Origin: Margaritifera margaritifera | Lineage: Eukaryota > Mollusca > Bivalvia > Unionida > Margaritiferidae | Reading direction: 5' to 3' | Length of the DNA stretch: 64,000 nt | Assembly: GCA_029931535.1 (NCBI GenBank) | Contig: JAQPZY010000761.1 | Span: forward strand, 310,001 to 374,000 | Shown here: one piece after another, positions 25,867 to 37,535 of the stretch | How positions within the stretch are numbered: position 1 is the first letter of the stretch | Layout: each line of letters begins with the position of its first letter | Translations under genes and position numbers: made by a program | The notes under the pieces: generated by a model | What the model was told of the DNA's origin: nothing | Databases searched by the model: none | What the model saw: only the letters and a program-made list of their open reading frames with translations

Positions 25867-26380
25867 GGTTACTAGAAACACCAAAATACGCTAAAAACCA
25901 GAAGACACACCGAAATAATGATTTGTAAATGTTTTAATAATACTAAAAAGCATAATAAACTTTGATTTAAGCAATTTTGATACTAATTATTTACTTTTGA
26001 CCTACTTCTAACGCAATTCATGTAATGATGTCACTCTGTCATACTTGATTGGACAGGTATGATAAATGGCAAATCGTTCTGAACTTAAAATATACGATAG
26101 TATATGCAATAGTGAGATTATGAGTAAGATTACATATACTTATGTGTTTTAAAGTAAATAAAGATTAAAATGCGGTGGATAGAATTGTTCTTTCTTTAAT
26201 TCCATTTTTTATTCAAACTAAGAAAACAATGTCGTGCACATTAAAGTTTATTTTGATGAGCATTAGTATTCAAATAAATACAAATCTAAATTTCGGTGTG
26301 TACACCGATATATACATTGAAAACATGTAAATACTTTGTATTTCGGTGTTATGAGCATATTTCGGTGTTTCTAGTAACCG
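25867..26380. mobile_element. MITE with 10-bp target duplication (Mutator-like by TSD length)
   Basis: Terminal inverted repeats GGTTACTAGAAACACC-AAATA and its complement lie at 25867-25891 and 26355-26379. The element is flanked on both sides by the identical 10-mer CTTCCATACA (25857-25866 and 26381-26390). A 9-10-bp duplication points to Mutator-like elements. The motif TTTCGGTGT recurs near the right end and, inverted, near the left end, possibly as subterminal binding sites. It is 514 bp with no ORF, and sits 66 bp from the first coding exon of ITPR, inside intron 1. Confidence 0.8.
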
Positions 26381-26445
26381 CTTCCATACACATGTGTCAC
26401 TCAACAAGGACTTTTGGGTTGTGACATTTTTATTTTTGTACTTAC

Positions 26446-26528
26446 CCTAAAGTTGAGATAAACCCATTAACATTTCCTTCTGCATAGAGGGATACTATGT
26501 CCCCTATATGTAAAAATGTCGCTGACAT
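26446..26528 (-). CDS. itpr: Inositol 1,4,5-trisphosphate receptor, first coding exon with start codon
   Basis: The minus strand reads ATG at 26528 and encodes [18 protein letters not shown] then [10 protein letters not shown], ending at a GTAAGT donor (26445-26440). [14 protein letters not shown] and GFISTLG are hallmark residues of the extreme N-terminus of IP3 receptors, and this start gives the family's usual short leader before FLHIGD. The last two bases complete a Gly codon with the exon at 12126-12056. The receptor releases Ca2+ from the endoplasmic reticulum in response to IP3; these residues begin the N-terminal suppressor domain. An unusually long 14.3 kb intron follows. Confidence 0.94.
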
Positions 26529-26900
26529 TTTCAGCAATTATAAGACATCACTTTCAATACACATGTAGGCCTCAGTCTGTCCACAAACCAATGTTCTATG
26601 CCACTGTCAAACTCATTGGTTGTTCTGTTAGCCTAACACCGGTTGCAGCATTACGGAAAAATAGAAAATCATGAAGTTTCCATTTGAATAAAATCGCGTA
26701 TCATGATATTCACGAATGAAATGAAATAAGCCGATTGTTAGCGCTCTGCAGAGAATATATCGACTCCAGAATTGAGTAAGTATTTTATAGAACTTCACCC
26801 AGAAACGAGTGCATAAGCAAACTATTCATCCAAACAGCCTGTTTCTTCCGCGAAAATGCGCCATCTGGCGGAAATTTGCTTTCATAAAGATATGATTGTA
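26529..26900 (-). promoter_or_regulatory. itpr: Presumed ITPR 5' UTR and proximal promoter
   Basis: Immediately upstream of the start codon. On the minus strand there is a TATAAAA at 26789-26783, about 255 bp before the ATG, and a CTCF-like site slightly further upstream. If that box is used, transcription would start near 26755 and give a 5' UTR of about 230 bases. An upstream noncoding exon, as in other ITPR genes, cannot be excluded. Inference only. Confidence 0.3.
26858..26871 (-). promoter_or_regulatory. CTCF-like site upstream of ITPR
   Basis: The minus strand reads CCGCCAGATGGCGC, which fits the CTCF core consensus CCASYAGRKGGCRS at 13 of 14 positions (G in place of A at position 3). 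It lies 330 bp upstream of the ITPR start codon. Whether it is bound is unknown. Confidence 0.35.
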
Positions 26901-27108
26901 AGAGTTATTTCCCTTTCACGTCCTCAGTTAAAACTCCACCAAGTGACCATTATTTTGTGTTTTTCAAAGAATTGTGTGTAATTCTCTGAAATTCACAATC
27001 TGTTCCGACAATTCAAGATTACATTCGAATGTGTAACTAAATGAATGCGATCCTACTGAGTATCTATCTTGACATATAGACATATAAGCAGGCCCGCCAA
27101 GAAAGGTG

Positions 27109-27109
<1 letters not shown>

Positions 27110-27143
<34 letters not shown>
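27110..27143 (+). repeat. Poly-G tract (34 G)
   Basis: Uninterrupted run of 34 G followed by AGGGGAGG. Second long poly-G in the window and a potential G-quadruplex. Confidence 0.9.
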
Positions 27144-27144
<1 letters not shown>

Positions 27145-27301
27145 GGGGAGGTGGTCAGTTATAAAAAATAAATTAATCTTTGCAGCAAATATTCAAATTT
27201 GTTCCTTGTTCTAAGTTATGGTAGATTACTACAGGTTTTATATGCAAATCTGTACACTGGTTCTTATATAACAAAAAATTTAAAAAAATTAAACTAATTA
27301 T

Positions 27302-27930
27302 TAGGGGTGAAACGATTAATCGATGTATCGATACTTTTTCAATATCGATACCCATATCGATACAAGAGGGGAAGAATCGATACAAAACTATTCTTACTCT
27401 GTGCAAGTTACTTTAATCTTTAGCAATAGTAAATAATTATTAGTCATTTGCCTTTTCATTCTTTAAATTGAGAATTCATCCGAGACAGCCGTAGCAAATA
27501 CATGCACTCATTTCTGTCAGTAAAAAATAAAAAGCAATTGACAACACCCACTCGCCTTCTACAAATTAACACAAGGTGACTAACTCATGTGGTTCGAAAT
27601 CTTCCCCCTTCTCCCGCCACGATTCCATGCTAATTAGTTTATCTCGTCTCCATCTTCAGCCACTGATAACATATATCAACGGAAAGAAGACATTGCCAAG
27701 GATGAGAATGGCATATGAACAGATGATAAGTCTATGTTTGTTTGTAATCTGCATAATGGAAATACACCCAATATGTCAACGCAAAAAAAATGGCACCACC
27801 CTACCATTGACAGACATTCTAAAGATGAAAAGACCATCAAGTTGATATGTGTATCGATAATGTATCGTATCGTAGGCTGTGTATCGAGAATCGTATCGAT
27901 GCGTGGCAGAGGTGTATCGTTTCACCCCTA
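27302..27930. mobile_element. hAT MITE with 8-bp target duplication
   Basis: Begins TAGGGGTGAAACGATTAATC and ends GTATCGTTTCACCCCTA, the inverted complement. Flanking octamers CTAATTAT (27294-27301) and CTAGTTAT (27931-27938) match at seven of eight positions, as expected for a hAT insertion. Both subterminal regions are dense in ATCGAT/GTATCGATA motifs. The interior has an open stretch of about 89 codons of unknown nature but no transposase domain. Confidence 0.8.
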
Positions 27931-27938
27931 CTAGTTAT

Positions 27939-28798
27939 GGAGACCAAGACTGCTCTGCCCAGGGGCTCGGATTTTCTGTCGGCGGAAAACGGTCACTTGA
28001 CCGGTCATTCGCAACAATGCCTGGTTGGCAGAAATACGGAGACTAAGATCAGGACAGAGGATATTTGCTCAAATTTATCAAAACTAATGTCACAGAATAG
28101 CGTTTAGACTTTTTAATTATTCCCCTAATGAACTCCATACAATCAGATACACACAAACCTTCGATAAAACTAATTATTTCATATGGTTTTAACGTGGTCA
28201 TTTTTATTAATTGATATATGTATAATCCACACAGATATTAGTTGCAGAAATTAGTTTTTCAGATTCGAGGACGACTATATGTAGAAATTGTCTTTTCTTT
28301 CAATGGTTGGTATGTGCCAAGTCTCTGAACTTTAACAGCGTAGTGTGCTCATGCGCACGGGAAAAATTTCGTTTTGCGCTTTTGCCATTCAACCATATTA
28401 TAACGATCATGTGATTTTTTGCTGTGATGAAAACTATTATTGTTTTCATATCTATGTTGTAGGTAAGCTGTTATTACACGTATATTTTTCCTGGGTACAA
28501 ATAATGTTTAATTAAAAATGTTATTCTGTGACACTAAAAACATTTTCTAATTATCTAATGGGTTGAAATAAAGCTAAAACATCTTTATTTGGCAGCTTGA
28601 TGAAATATTTGTTAAATTTTGCCCCACTTTTAAAAATTTGTTAGCTTTATGTATCACTGCACTTCACTGGTCCCAGATTTGCAATGATTTTGGGCAAGAC
28701 AGATATCGTTTTCTATTAAGTTTTAAAACTCAGTCTAGTCCACCTTCAACTGAATGTTAAACCGTATGTCCGTGTTCCCCGGACATGGTGCAATACCG
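27939..28798. other. Unique AT-rich spacer, nothing recognised
   Basis: No ORF of note, repeat or RNA gene seen. It separates the ITPR upstream region from the satellite-rich half of the window. Confidence 0.6.
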
Positions 28799-28890
28799 AT
28801 TGTCCAGGCACGCTGGACAATGAATAGTAGGTGCTATATGGACAATTCTAAGCCCCCTAGTAGTGACATATGGACAATTCTAAGCCCCCT
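28799..28890 (+). repeat. Hairpin plus duplicated 24-bp segment
   Basis: ATTGTCCAG-GCACG-CTGGACAAT is a perfect 9-bp stem at 28799-28821. It is followed by two copies of ATATGGACAATTCTAAGCCC (plus CCT) at 28836 and 28868, about 32 bp apart. The GGACAAT of the stem recurs in both units. Confidence 0.65.
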
Positions 28891-29027
28891 TATTTGCTCG
28901 AAACGGAAAATGATGAAAATATACGATATTATAGTATGTCTGACTGATATTTTCGGCTTCGGATTTTGTTTCTCAAGCTCTACGACTATATGAATATATT
29001 GTGAAAAGCCCATAATATAAAATTGTT

Positions 29028-29151
29028 CGCAACGAATGATGAAAATATACGAAATTATACATAATGTAAAATTGCTCGCAACGAATGATGAAAATATACG
29101 AAATTATACATAATGTAAAATTGCTCGCAACGAATGATGAAAATATACGAT
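29028..29151 (+). repeat. 49-bp tandem repeat, 2.5 units
   Basis: Units start CGCAACGAATGATGAAAATA at 29028, 29077 and 29126 with a period of exactly 49. A more diverged unit is visible upstream at about 28907. Confidence 0.85.
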
Positions 29152-29153
29152 CA

Positions 29154-29154
29154 C

Positions 29155-29236
<82 letters not shown>

Positions 29237-29240
29237 ATAT
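29154..29240. repeat. (TA)n microsatellite
   Basis: About 87 bp of near-pure TA at the left border of the satellite region. Confidence 0.95.
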
Positions 29241-29254
29241 AACCCTAACCCTAT
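29241..29254 (+). repeat. Telomere-like AACCCT motif
   Basis: AACCCTAACCCTAT directly follows the TA tract: two copies of the C-rich strand of TTAGGG, the telomere repeat of most animals. Too short to be a functional telomere. Confidence 0.5.
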
Positions 29255-29395
29255 AGCTGTCCATGTTTTGGACTTGGAAAATTGTATAAGTCGGAAGGCT
29301 ATAACAATATTATATTACTAATATTAGCTACTTATCATTGAATCGCTTGAAAATGTTATAAGTCCAAAACTAGAACGGCTATAATACTATACCAT
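29255..29395 (+). repeat. Sat-B short satellite units
   Basis: About two units of the Sat-B theme: TTTGGACTTGGAAAATTGTA-AAGTC, GGCTATAA-AATATTA, then ATCGCTTGAAAATGTT-TAAGTC and ACGGCTATAATACTA. The same theme recurs at 29815-30060, 52430-52560, 57898-57962, 58245-58312, 61683-61980 and 62455-62820. Confidence 0.65.
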
Positions 29396-29814
29396 ACTAC
29401 TATAATGCCCCACAAGGAACCGGGCTTCACACAATCTCGGAAATGTCGACTTTTCCCGACATTTCCGAGATTCATATAGCGGAGCAATTCTTTCACTGCT
29501 TTTTTGACAATATTGTCACTAAATGTATTTAGATTTAATATCGCAACCCACCCACGGGAAGGTCTTGTAATTGCGCGTATAATGATACCAACTAACACAT
29601 CCTATCTATTTAAGTACTCCTATGAGGACTATCTGACTAAGCCCGACAGCGGGCTTCACATATGACCAAAATCGCCCCTGTATTTTTTGTCAATAGTTTC
29701 ACTAAATATGTATATATTTTTGAATCCAACACACCCTGATGTAGGTGTCTCAATTGCGCGTATAATAATACCAACTAGCACATCGGATCTATTTAAATAG
29801 TTTTTTGTTTAAGT
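29396..29814 (+). repeat. Sat-A satellite units (184/185 bp type)
   Basis: Two Sat-A units. The first carries the perfect hairpin CTCGGAAATGTCG/CGACATTTCCGAG at 29436-29469, TTCATATAGCGGAGCAA, CAACCCACCCACGGGAAGGT and TTGCGCGTATAATGATACCA. The second carries GCCCGACAGCGGGC, CCAAAATCGCCCCTGTA, CAACACACCCTGATGTAGGT and AATTGCGCGTATAATAATAC. The inverted equivalent of 29595-29870 is found at 51677-51945. Confidence 0.8.
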
Positions 29815-30060
29815 CAAAAATCAGCACGGTTATAATACTAATATCCGAGTTATATTACCTAGATATCATTGACTCGCTTGGAAATTTTCTAAGTCCAAAA
29901 TCAGCACGGATATACTAGTAACATTAGATATCTATCATGTCATCGCTTGAAAATATTCTAAAACAAAAACCTCCACGGCTATGATATTATTGAAATAGTA
30001 ATATTACCTACCTATTATGGAATCGCCTGAAAATTTTCTAAGTCCAAATCTAATGACATG
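29815..30060 (+). repeat. Sat-B units, ~75-85 bp
   Basis: Three units of the form CGCTTG-AAATTTTCTAAGTCC, AAAA-C-GCACGGCTAT, AATATTA-CTACCTATCAT. Unit junctions are irregular. Confidence 0.65.
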
Positions 30061-30496
30061 TTACCTCCCCTTGACAAGTACCTACTTAGCTGTGACATAT
30101 TGACAATACAGGTAGTTCAATACCGATACGCGCTGAAATTATTGCAGGGGGAACTAATACTATGTTACCTCCCCTTGAATAGGTAAAACCCCTTATAATT
30201 ACAGGTAGAACTTCGGACATATGGTATAATTCTTTCACAGTACAAATTACTAATATTTTTATTTTCCATTTTTACAGAAAGTTAATCCCGCATGTCACTT
30301 TCATACTATTTAAAACATACAAATCAATATTTTAGTCTCAAACATCCGATAAACTTTACGATTTATGTGACTTATTATTTCATATGAAATACTATCGTAA
30401 TAAAGCTTCATCGCTTGAAAAATTTCTATGTCCATAACATGCATGGCTATAATAGTATTTTTTTTACTTTTTTACTTTTAAAAATCACATAATTTA

Positions 30497-30498
<2 letters not shown>
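30061..30498. other. AT-rich spacer, no gene recognised
   Basis: Contains two copies of ACATGTTACCTCCCCTTGA-like sequence (about 30057 and 30163) that recur near 62020 (GCTACCTCCCCTTGAACAGG), so it is part of the same repeat landscape. No ORF. Confidence 0.5.

Positions 30499-30566
<68 letters not shown>
30499..30566. repeat. (TA)n microsatellite
   Basis: About 68 bp of TA. Confidence 0.95.
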
Positions 30567-30572
<6 letters not shown>

Positions 30573-31182
30573 CTTAAACCTTAAGCGATTTTTACAAATA
30601 AAATATCAATGTATATCTTTTTTTATATTTGTAAAGAGGAATATGGCATGACTTCTTTGAAAAATTAACAAATAAAAAAGTTATTATCTTTCACTGATGT
30701 ATGCATGCCGATATGTACTTATACTTCTAATAAAAAAGAAACATTAAAGAAGTTATTATATTTCACGGGGTCGGGGTTTGAGTGAGTATACTCCATTGCG
30801 GATGTTTTACCTGCAATTATAATAGGCGTTACCTTTTCTCTGCTGTTCTAATAACATCCCGAGCCATATGGCAGAAGCCCTTACTAGTTGTAAAAATCAC
30901 CAGAATACCGGAAAAGTACTATGACAACCTAATTGGAATCCAAATGTTAAAATTATAAAACTTTTATTTCATATATATTAATACAAAATCAAATATAATT
31001 TAAATATTCAATACATTTGTTATTTATTTATTAATTCCCCAAAGCATAAATAAATAAACATTATATATACGTATGTTTCTTTCTGTCATCTAGATATACA
31101 TTGTCATTCATTCATTCATTCATTCATTCAGTTCCTCCTCTGTTCATTTATCTCATAGTCTATTATTTCCTACTTATTGCTT

Positions 31183-31264
31183 AATGTATGTATGTATGTA
31201 TGTATGTATGTATGTATGTATGTATGTATGTATGTATGTATGTATGTATGTATGTATGTATGTA
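31183..31264 (+). repeat. (TATG)n in HOR copy 1
   Basis: About 20 TATG units; equivalents at 33407-33484, 35577-35644 and 37410-37516. Open frames of alternating MYVC residues here are artefacts of this repeat. Confidence 0.95.
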
Positions 31265-31405
31265 CATTTGGGTTAGAAATTACCTCTTTCAATAGGCGTA
31301 TATTAATATCAACTAACACTTGGTGTATATTTAAATACACTTGTCGGATATATGTGACTATACCATATTACTATACTACTCGCTAGGAACCGGGCTTCAC
31401 GCAAT

Positions 31406-31439
31406 CTCGGAAATGTCGACTTTTCCCGACATTTCCGAG
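31406..31439 (+). repeat. Sat-A hairpin, HOR copy 1
   Basis: CTCGGAAATGTCG, an 8-base loop, then CGACATTTCCGAG: a perfect 13-bp stem. Equivalents at 33626-33659, 35788-35821, 37643-37676 (one mismatch), 49086-49119, 50698-50731 and 62867-62900. Confidence 0.85.
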
Positions 31440-31673
31440 ATTCATATAGCGGAGCAACTCTTTCACTACTTTTTTGACAATATTGTCACTAAATATGTTT
31501 AGATTTAATATCGCAACCCACCCACGGGAAGGTCTTTTAATTGCGCGTATATTGCTACCAAATAACACATGATATCTATTCAAATACTTTGGTGGGGCCT
31601 ATCTGACTATACCCGACATTCGGCTTGACAAAGTTGACCAAATTTGCGCCCACATGTTATATTAATATATTCC

Positions 31674-31675
<2 letters not shown>

Positions 31676-31764
<89 letters not shown>
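31676..31764. repeat. (TA)n in HOR copy 1
   Basis: About 89 bp; equivalent tracts at 33896-33957 and 36058-36153 differ only in length. Confidence 0.95.
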
Positions 31765-31769
<5 letters not shown>

Positions 31770-33287
31770 TCCGAAGACGCTATCCTAAAGGTCTTTAAAT
31801 TGCGCGTATTATTATACCCATTAATAAATACTATCTATAACTGCTGTATGCATGTCGGTATGCATTTATGAACATTTTCACATACACACATACTTCGCAA
31901 AAATATTAAACCTTAACTGATTTTTACAAATAAAATATCAAATTATCTGTTTTTCCTATGTTTAAAGAGGAATATGGCATTACTAGGAGAATAAATAAAC
32001 TAATAAAAAAGTTGAATGCATGTTATATATATCTGCACGCATGCCGGTATGCATTTATGTACATTTTCACATACACACCTAATTCACAAATATCTTAAAC
32101 CTTAAGCGATTTTTACAAATAAAATATCAATTTGTATATTTATCATAAATGTAAAGGGGTCTACGGCATTACTTCTTTGAAAAATTAACAAATACAAAAG
32201 TTATTATCTTTCAATGATGTATTCTTGCCGATAAGTATCTATGTACATTTTCACATACACACATAATTCACAAATATTTTAAACCTTAACCGATTTCTGC
32301 AAATAAAATATCAATTTGTATATTTATCATAAATGTAAAGAGGTCTACGGCATTACTTCTTTGAAAAACTATCAAATACAAAAGTTATTATCTTTCAATG
32401 ATGTATGCATGCCGATATGTATGTATGTACATTTGCACATACACACCTATTTCACAAATATCTTAAACCTTAAACGATTTTTACAAATAAAATATCAATG
32501 TATATGTTTTTTATATTTGTAAAGTGGAATATGGCATTACTTTAATAAAAAATAAACATTAAAGAAGATAGTATATTTCACTGCAGTATGCATGCCAATA
32601 TGTACTTATATACATTTTCACATACACACCTAATTCACAAATATCTTAAACCTTAAGCGATTTTTACAAATAAAATATCAATGTATATGTTTTTTATATT
32701 TTTAAAGAGGAATATGGCATGACTTCTTTGAAAAATTAACAAATAAAAAAGTTATTATCTTCCGCTGATATATGCATGCCGATATGCATTTATGTACATT
32801 TTCACATACACACCTAATTCACAAATATCTTAAACCTTAACCGATTTCTACAAATAAAATATCAATGTATATGTTTTTTATATTTTTAAAGAGGAATATT
32901 GCATTACTTTTAATAAAAAAGAAACATTAAAGAAGTTATTATATTTCACGGGGTCGGGGTTTGAGTGAGTATACTCCATTGCGGATGTTTTACCTGCAAT
33001 TATAATAGGCGTTACCTTTTCTCTGCTGTTCTAATAACATCCCGAGCCATATGGCAGAAGCCCTTACTAGTTGTAAAAATCACCAGAATACCGGAAAAGT
33101 ACTATGACAACTTAATAGGAATCCAAATGTTAAAAGTATAAAACTTTTATTTCATATATATTAATACAAAATCAAATATAATTTAAATATTCAATACATT
33201 TGTTATTTATTTATTAATTCCCCAAAGCATAAATAAAATAAACATTATATATACGTATGTTTCTTTATGTCATCTAGATATACATTG

Positions 33288-33354
33288 TCATTCATTCATT
33301 CATTCATTCATTCATTCATTCATTCATTCATTCATTCATTCATTCATTCATTCA
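33288..33354 (+). repeat. (TTCA)n in HOR copy 2
   Basis: About 16 units; shorter equivalents at 31103-31130, 35480-35523 and 37206-37244, and inverted at 51018-51060. Confidence 0.95.
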
Positions 33355-33893
33355 GTTCCTCCTCTGTTCATTTATCTCATAGTCTATTATTTCCTACTTA
33401 TTGCTTAATGTATGTATGTATGTATGTATGTATGTATGTATGTATGTATGTATGTATGTATGTATGTATGTATGTATGTATGTACATTTGGGTTAGAAAT
33501 TACCTCTTTCAATAGGCGTATATTAATATCAACTAACACTTGGTGTATATTTAAATACACTTGTCGGATATATGTGACTATACCATATTACTATACTACT
33601 CGCTAGGAACTGGGCTTCACGCAATCTCGGAAATGTCGACTTTTCCCGACATTTCCGAGATTCATATAGCGGAGCAACTCTTTCACTACTTTTTTGACAA
33701 TATTGTCACTAAATATGTTTAGATTTAATATCGCAACCCACCCACGGGAAGGTCTTTTAATTGCGCGTATATTGCTACCAAATAACACATGATATCTATT
33801 CAAATACTTTGGTGGGGCCTATCTGACTATACCCGACATTCGGCTTGACAAAGTTGACCAAATTTGCGCCCACATGTTATATTAATATATTCC

Positions 33894-33895
<2 letters not shown>

Positions 33896-33957
<62 letters not shown>
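33896..33957. repeat. (TA)n in HOR copy 2
   Basis: About 62 bp of TA in the same position as in copies 1 and 3. Confidence 0.95.
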
Positions 33958-33961
<4 letters not shown>

Positions 33962-36055
33962 TCCGAAGACGCTATCCTAAAGGTCTTTAAATTGCGCGTA
34001 TTATTATACCCATTAATAAATACTATCTATAACTGCTGTATGCATGTCGGTTTGCATTTATGAACATTTTCACATACACACATACTTCGCAAAAATATTA
34101 AACCTTAACTGATTTTTACAAATAAAATATCAAATTATCTGTTTTTCCTATGTTTAAAGAGGAATATGGCATTACTAGGAGAATAAATAAACTAATAAAA
34201 AAGTTGAATGCATGTTATATATATCTGCACGCATGCCGGTATGCATTTATGTACATTTTCACATACACACCTAATTCACAAATATCTTAAACCTTAAGCG
34301 ATTTTTACAAATAAAATATCAATTTGTATATTTATCATAAATGTAAAGGGGTCTACGGCATTACTTCTTTGAAAAATTAACAAATACAAAAGTTATTATC
34401 TTTCAATGATGTATTCTTGCCGATAAGTATCTATGTACATTTTCACATACACACATAATTCACAAATATTTTAAACCTTAACCGATTTCTGCAAATAAAA
34501 TATCAATTTGTATATTTATCATAAATGTAAAGAGGTCTACGGCATTACTTCTTTGAAAAACTATCAAATACAAAAGTTATTATCTTTCAATGATGTATGC
34601 ATGCCGATATGTATGTATGTACATTTGCACATACACACCTATTTCACAAATATCTTAAACCTTAAACGATTTTTACAAATAAAATATCAATGTATATGTT
34701 TTTTATATTTGTAAAGTGGAATATGGCATTACTTTAATAAAAAATAAACATTAAAGAAGATAGTATATTTCACTGCAGTATGCATGCCAATATGTACTTA
34801 TATACATTTTCACATACACACCTAATTCACAAATATCTTAAACCTTAAGCGATTTTTACAAATAAAATATCAATGTATATGTTTTTTTATATTTTTAAAG
34901 AGGAATATGGCATGACTTCTTTGAAAAATTAACAAATAAAAAAGTTATTATCTTCCGCTGATATATGCATGCCGATATGCATTTATGTACATTTTCACAT
35001 ACACACCTAATTCACAAATATCTTAAACCTTAACCGATTTCTACAAATAAAATATCAATGTATATGTTTTTTTATATTTTTAAAGAGGAATATTGCATTA
35101 CTTTTAATAAAAAAGAAACATTAAAGAAGTTATTATATTTCACGGGGTCGGGGTTTGAGTGAGTATACTCCATTGCGGATGTTTTACCTGCAATTATAAT
35201 AGGCGTTACCTTTTCTCTGCTGTTCTAATAACATCCCGAGCCATATGGCAGAAGCCCTTACTAGTTGTAAAAATCACCAGAATACCGGAAAAGTACTATG
35301 ACAACTTAATAGGAATCCAAATGTTAAAAGTATAAAACTTTTATTTCATATATATTAATACAAAATCAAATATAATTTAAATATTCAATACATTTGTTAT
35401 TTATTTATTAATTCCCCAAAGCATAAATAAAATAAACATTATATATACGTATGTTTCTTTATGTCATCTAGATATACATTGTCATTCATTCATTCATTCA
35501 TTCATTCATTCATTCATTCATTCAGTTCCTCCTCTGTTCATTTATCTCATAGTCTATTATTTCCTACTTATTGCTTAATGTATGTATGTATGTATGTATG
35601 TATGTATGTATGTATGTATGTATGTATGTATGTATGTATGTATGTACATTTGGGTTAGAAATTACCTCTTTCAATAGGCGTATATTAATATCAACTAACA
35701 CTTGGTGTATATTTAAATACACTTGTCGGATATATGTGACTATACCATATTACTATACTACTCGCTAGGAACTGGGCTTCACGCAATCTCGGAAATGTCG
35801 ACTTTTCCCGACATTTCCGAGATTCATATAGCGGAGCAACTCTTTCACTACTTTTTTGACAATATTGTCACTAAATATGTTTAGATTTAATATCGCAACC
35901 CACCCACGGGAAGGTCTTTTAATTGCGCGTATATTGCTACCAAATAACACATGATATCTATTCAAATACTTTGGTGGGGCCTATCTGACTATACCCGACA
36001 TTCGGCTTGACAAAGTTGACCAAATTTGCGCCCACATGTTATATTAATATATTCC

Positions 36056-36157
<102 letters not shown>

Positions 36158-37409
36158 TCCGAAGACGCTATCCTAAAGGTCTTTAAATTGCGCGTATTAT
36201 TATACCCATTAATAAATACTATCTATAACTGCTGTATGCATGTCGGTATGCATTTATGAACATTTTCACATACACACATACTTCGCAAAAATATTAAACC
36301 TTAACTGAATTTTACAAATAAAATATCAAATTATCTGTTTTTCCTATGTTTAAAGAGGAATATGGCATTACTAGGAGAATAAATAAACTAATAAATAAGT
36401 TGAATGCATGTTATATATATCTGCACGCATGCCGGTATGCATTTATGTACATTTTCACATACACACCTAATTCACAAATATCTTAAACCTTAAGCGATTT
36501 TTACAAATAAAATATCAATTTGTATATTTATCATAAATGTAAAGAGGTCTACGGCATTACTTCTTTGAAAAATTAACAAATACAAAAGTTATTATCTTTC
36601 AATGATGTATTCTTGCCGATAAGTATCTATGTACATTTTCACATACACACATAATTCGCAAATATTTTAAGCCTTAACCGATTTCTGCAAATAAAATATC
36701 AATTTGTATATTTATCATAAATGTAAAGAGGTCTACGGCATTACTTCTTTGAAAAACTATCAAATACAAAAGTTATTATCTTTCAATGATGTATGCATGC
36801 CGATATGTATGTATGTACATTTGCACATACACACCTATTTCACAAATATCTTAAACCTTAAACGATTTTTACAAATAAAATATCAATGCATATGTTTGTT
36901 ATATTTGTAAAGTGGAATATGGCATTACTTTAATAAAAAATAAACATTAAAGAAGATAGTATATTTCACTGCAGTATGCATGCCAATATGTACTTATATA
37001 CATTTTCACATACACACCTAATTCACAAATATCTTAAACCTTAAGCGATTTTTACAAATAAAATATCAATGTATATGTTTTTTATATCTTTAAAGAGGAA
37101 TATGGCATGACTTCTTTGAAAAATTAACAAATAATTCCCCAAAGCATAAATAAAATAAAAATTATATATACGTCTCTTTCATTCTGTCATCTAGATATAC
37201 ATTGTCATTCATTCCTTCATTCCTTCATTCATTCATTCATTCATTTCCTCCTCTGTTCATTTATCCCATAGTCTATTATTTCCTACTTACTGCTTAACGG
37301 TAGATATTATATATTTGAATATTCAGCACAATCACACGTAGAGTTTGCTACGCATTCTTATTACATTTTCATTAATAAATATATGTTTCATATGTTTCTA
37401 TGCATGCCT

Positions 37410-37516
37410 GCATGTATGTATGTATGTATGTATGTATGTATGTATGTATGTATGTATGTATGTATGTATGTATGTATGTATGTATGTATGTATGTATGTA
37501 TGTATGTATGTATGTA
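37410..37516 (+). repeat. (TATG)n
   Basis: About 26 units, the longest TATG tract in the window; inverted equivalent at 49245-49308. Confidence 0.95.
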
Positions 37517-37535
37517 CATTTGGGTTAGAAATTAC

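Larger units (their letters stand above)
12127..26445 (-). other. itpr: ITPR intron 1 (14.3 kb)
   Basis: Lies between two exons whose phases fit and whose products are contiguous in the receptor family. It holds the mariner-type element, the ZNF862-like pseudogene with its inserted repeat, a SINE relic and several MITEs, all listed separately. I saw no further exon, RNA gene or clear repeat in 14150-17039, 20966-21830, 23050-24240 or 24690-25385, apart from short fragments resembling the CTTGCCC element (about 16940-17035, 21700-21785, 22130-22200, 24600-24685). Confidence 0.85.

Noticed and set aside
31383..31583. 66-codon frame repeated almost unchanged in several Sat-A units (also 33603, 35765, 50554)
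   Set aside because: Conservation follows from recent satellite duplication; it spans the non-coding hairpin and has no start context or family.
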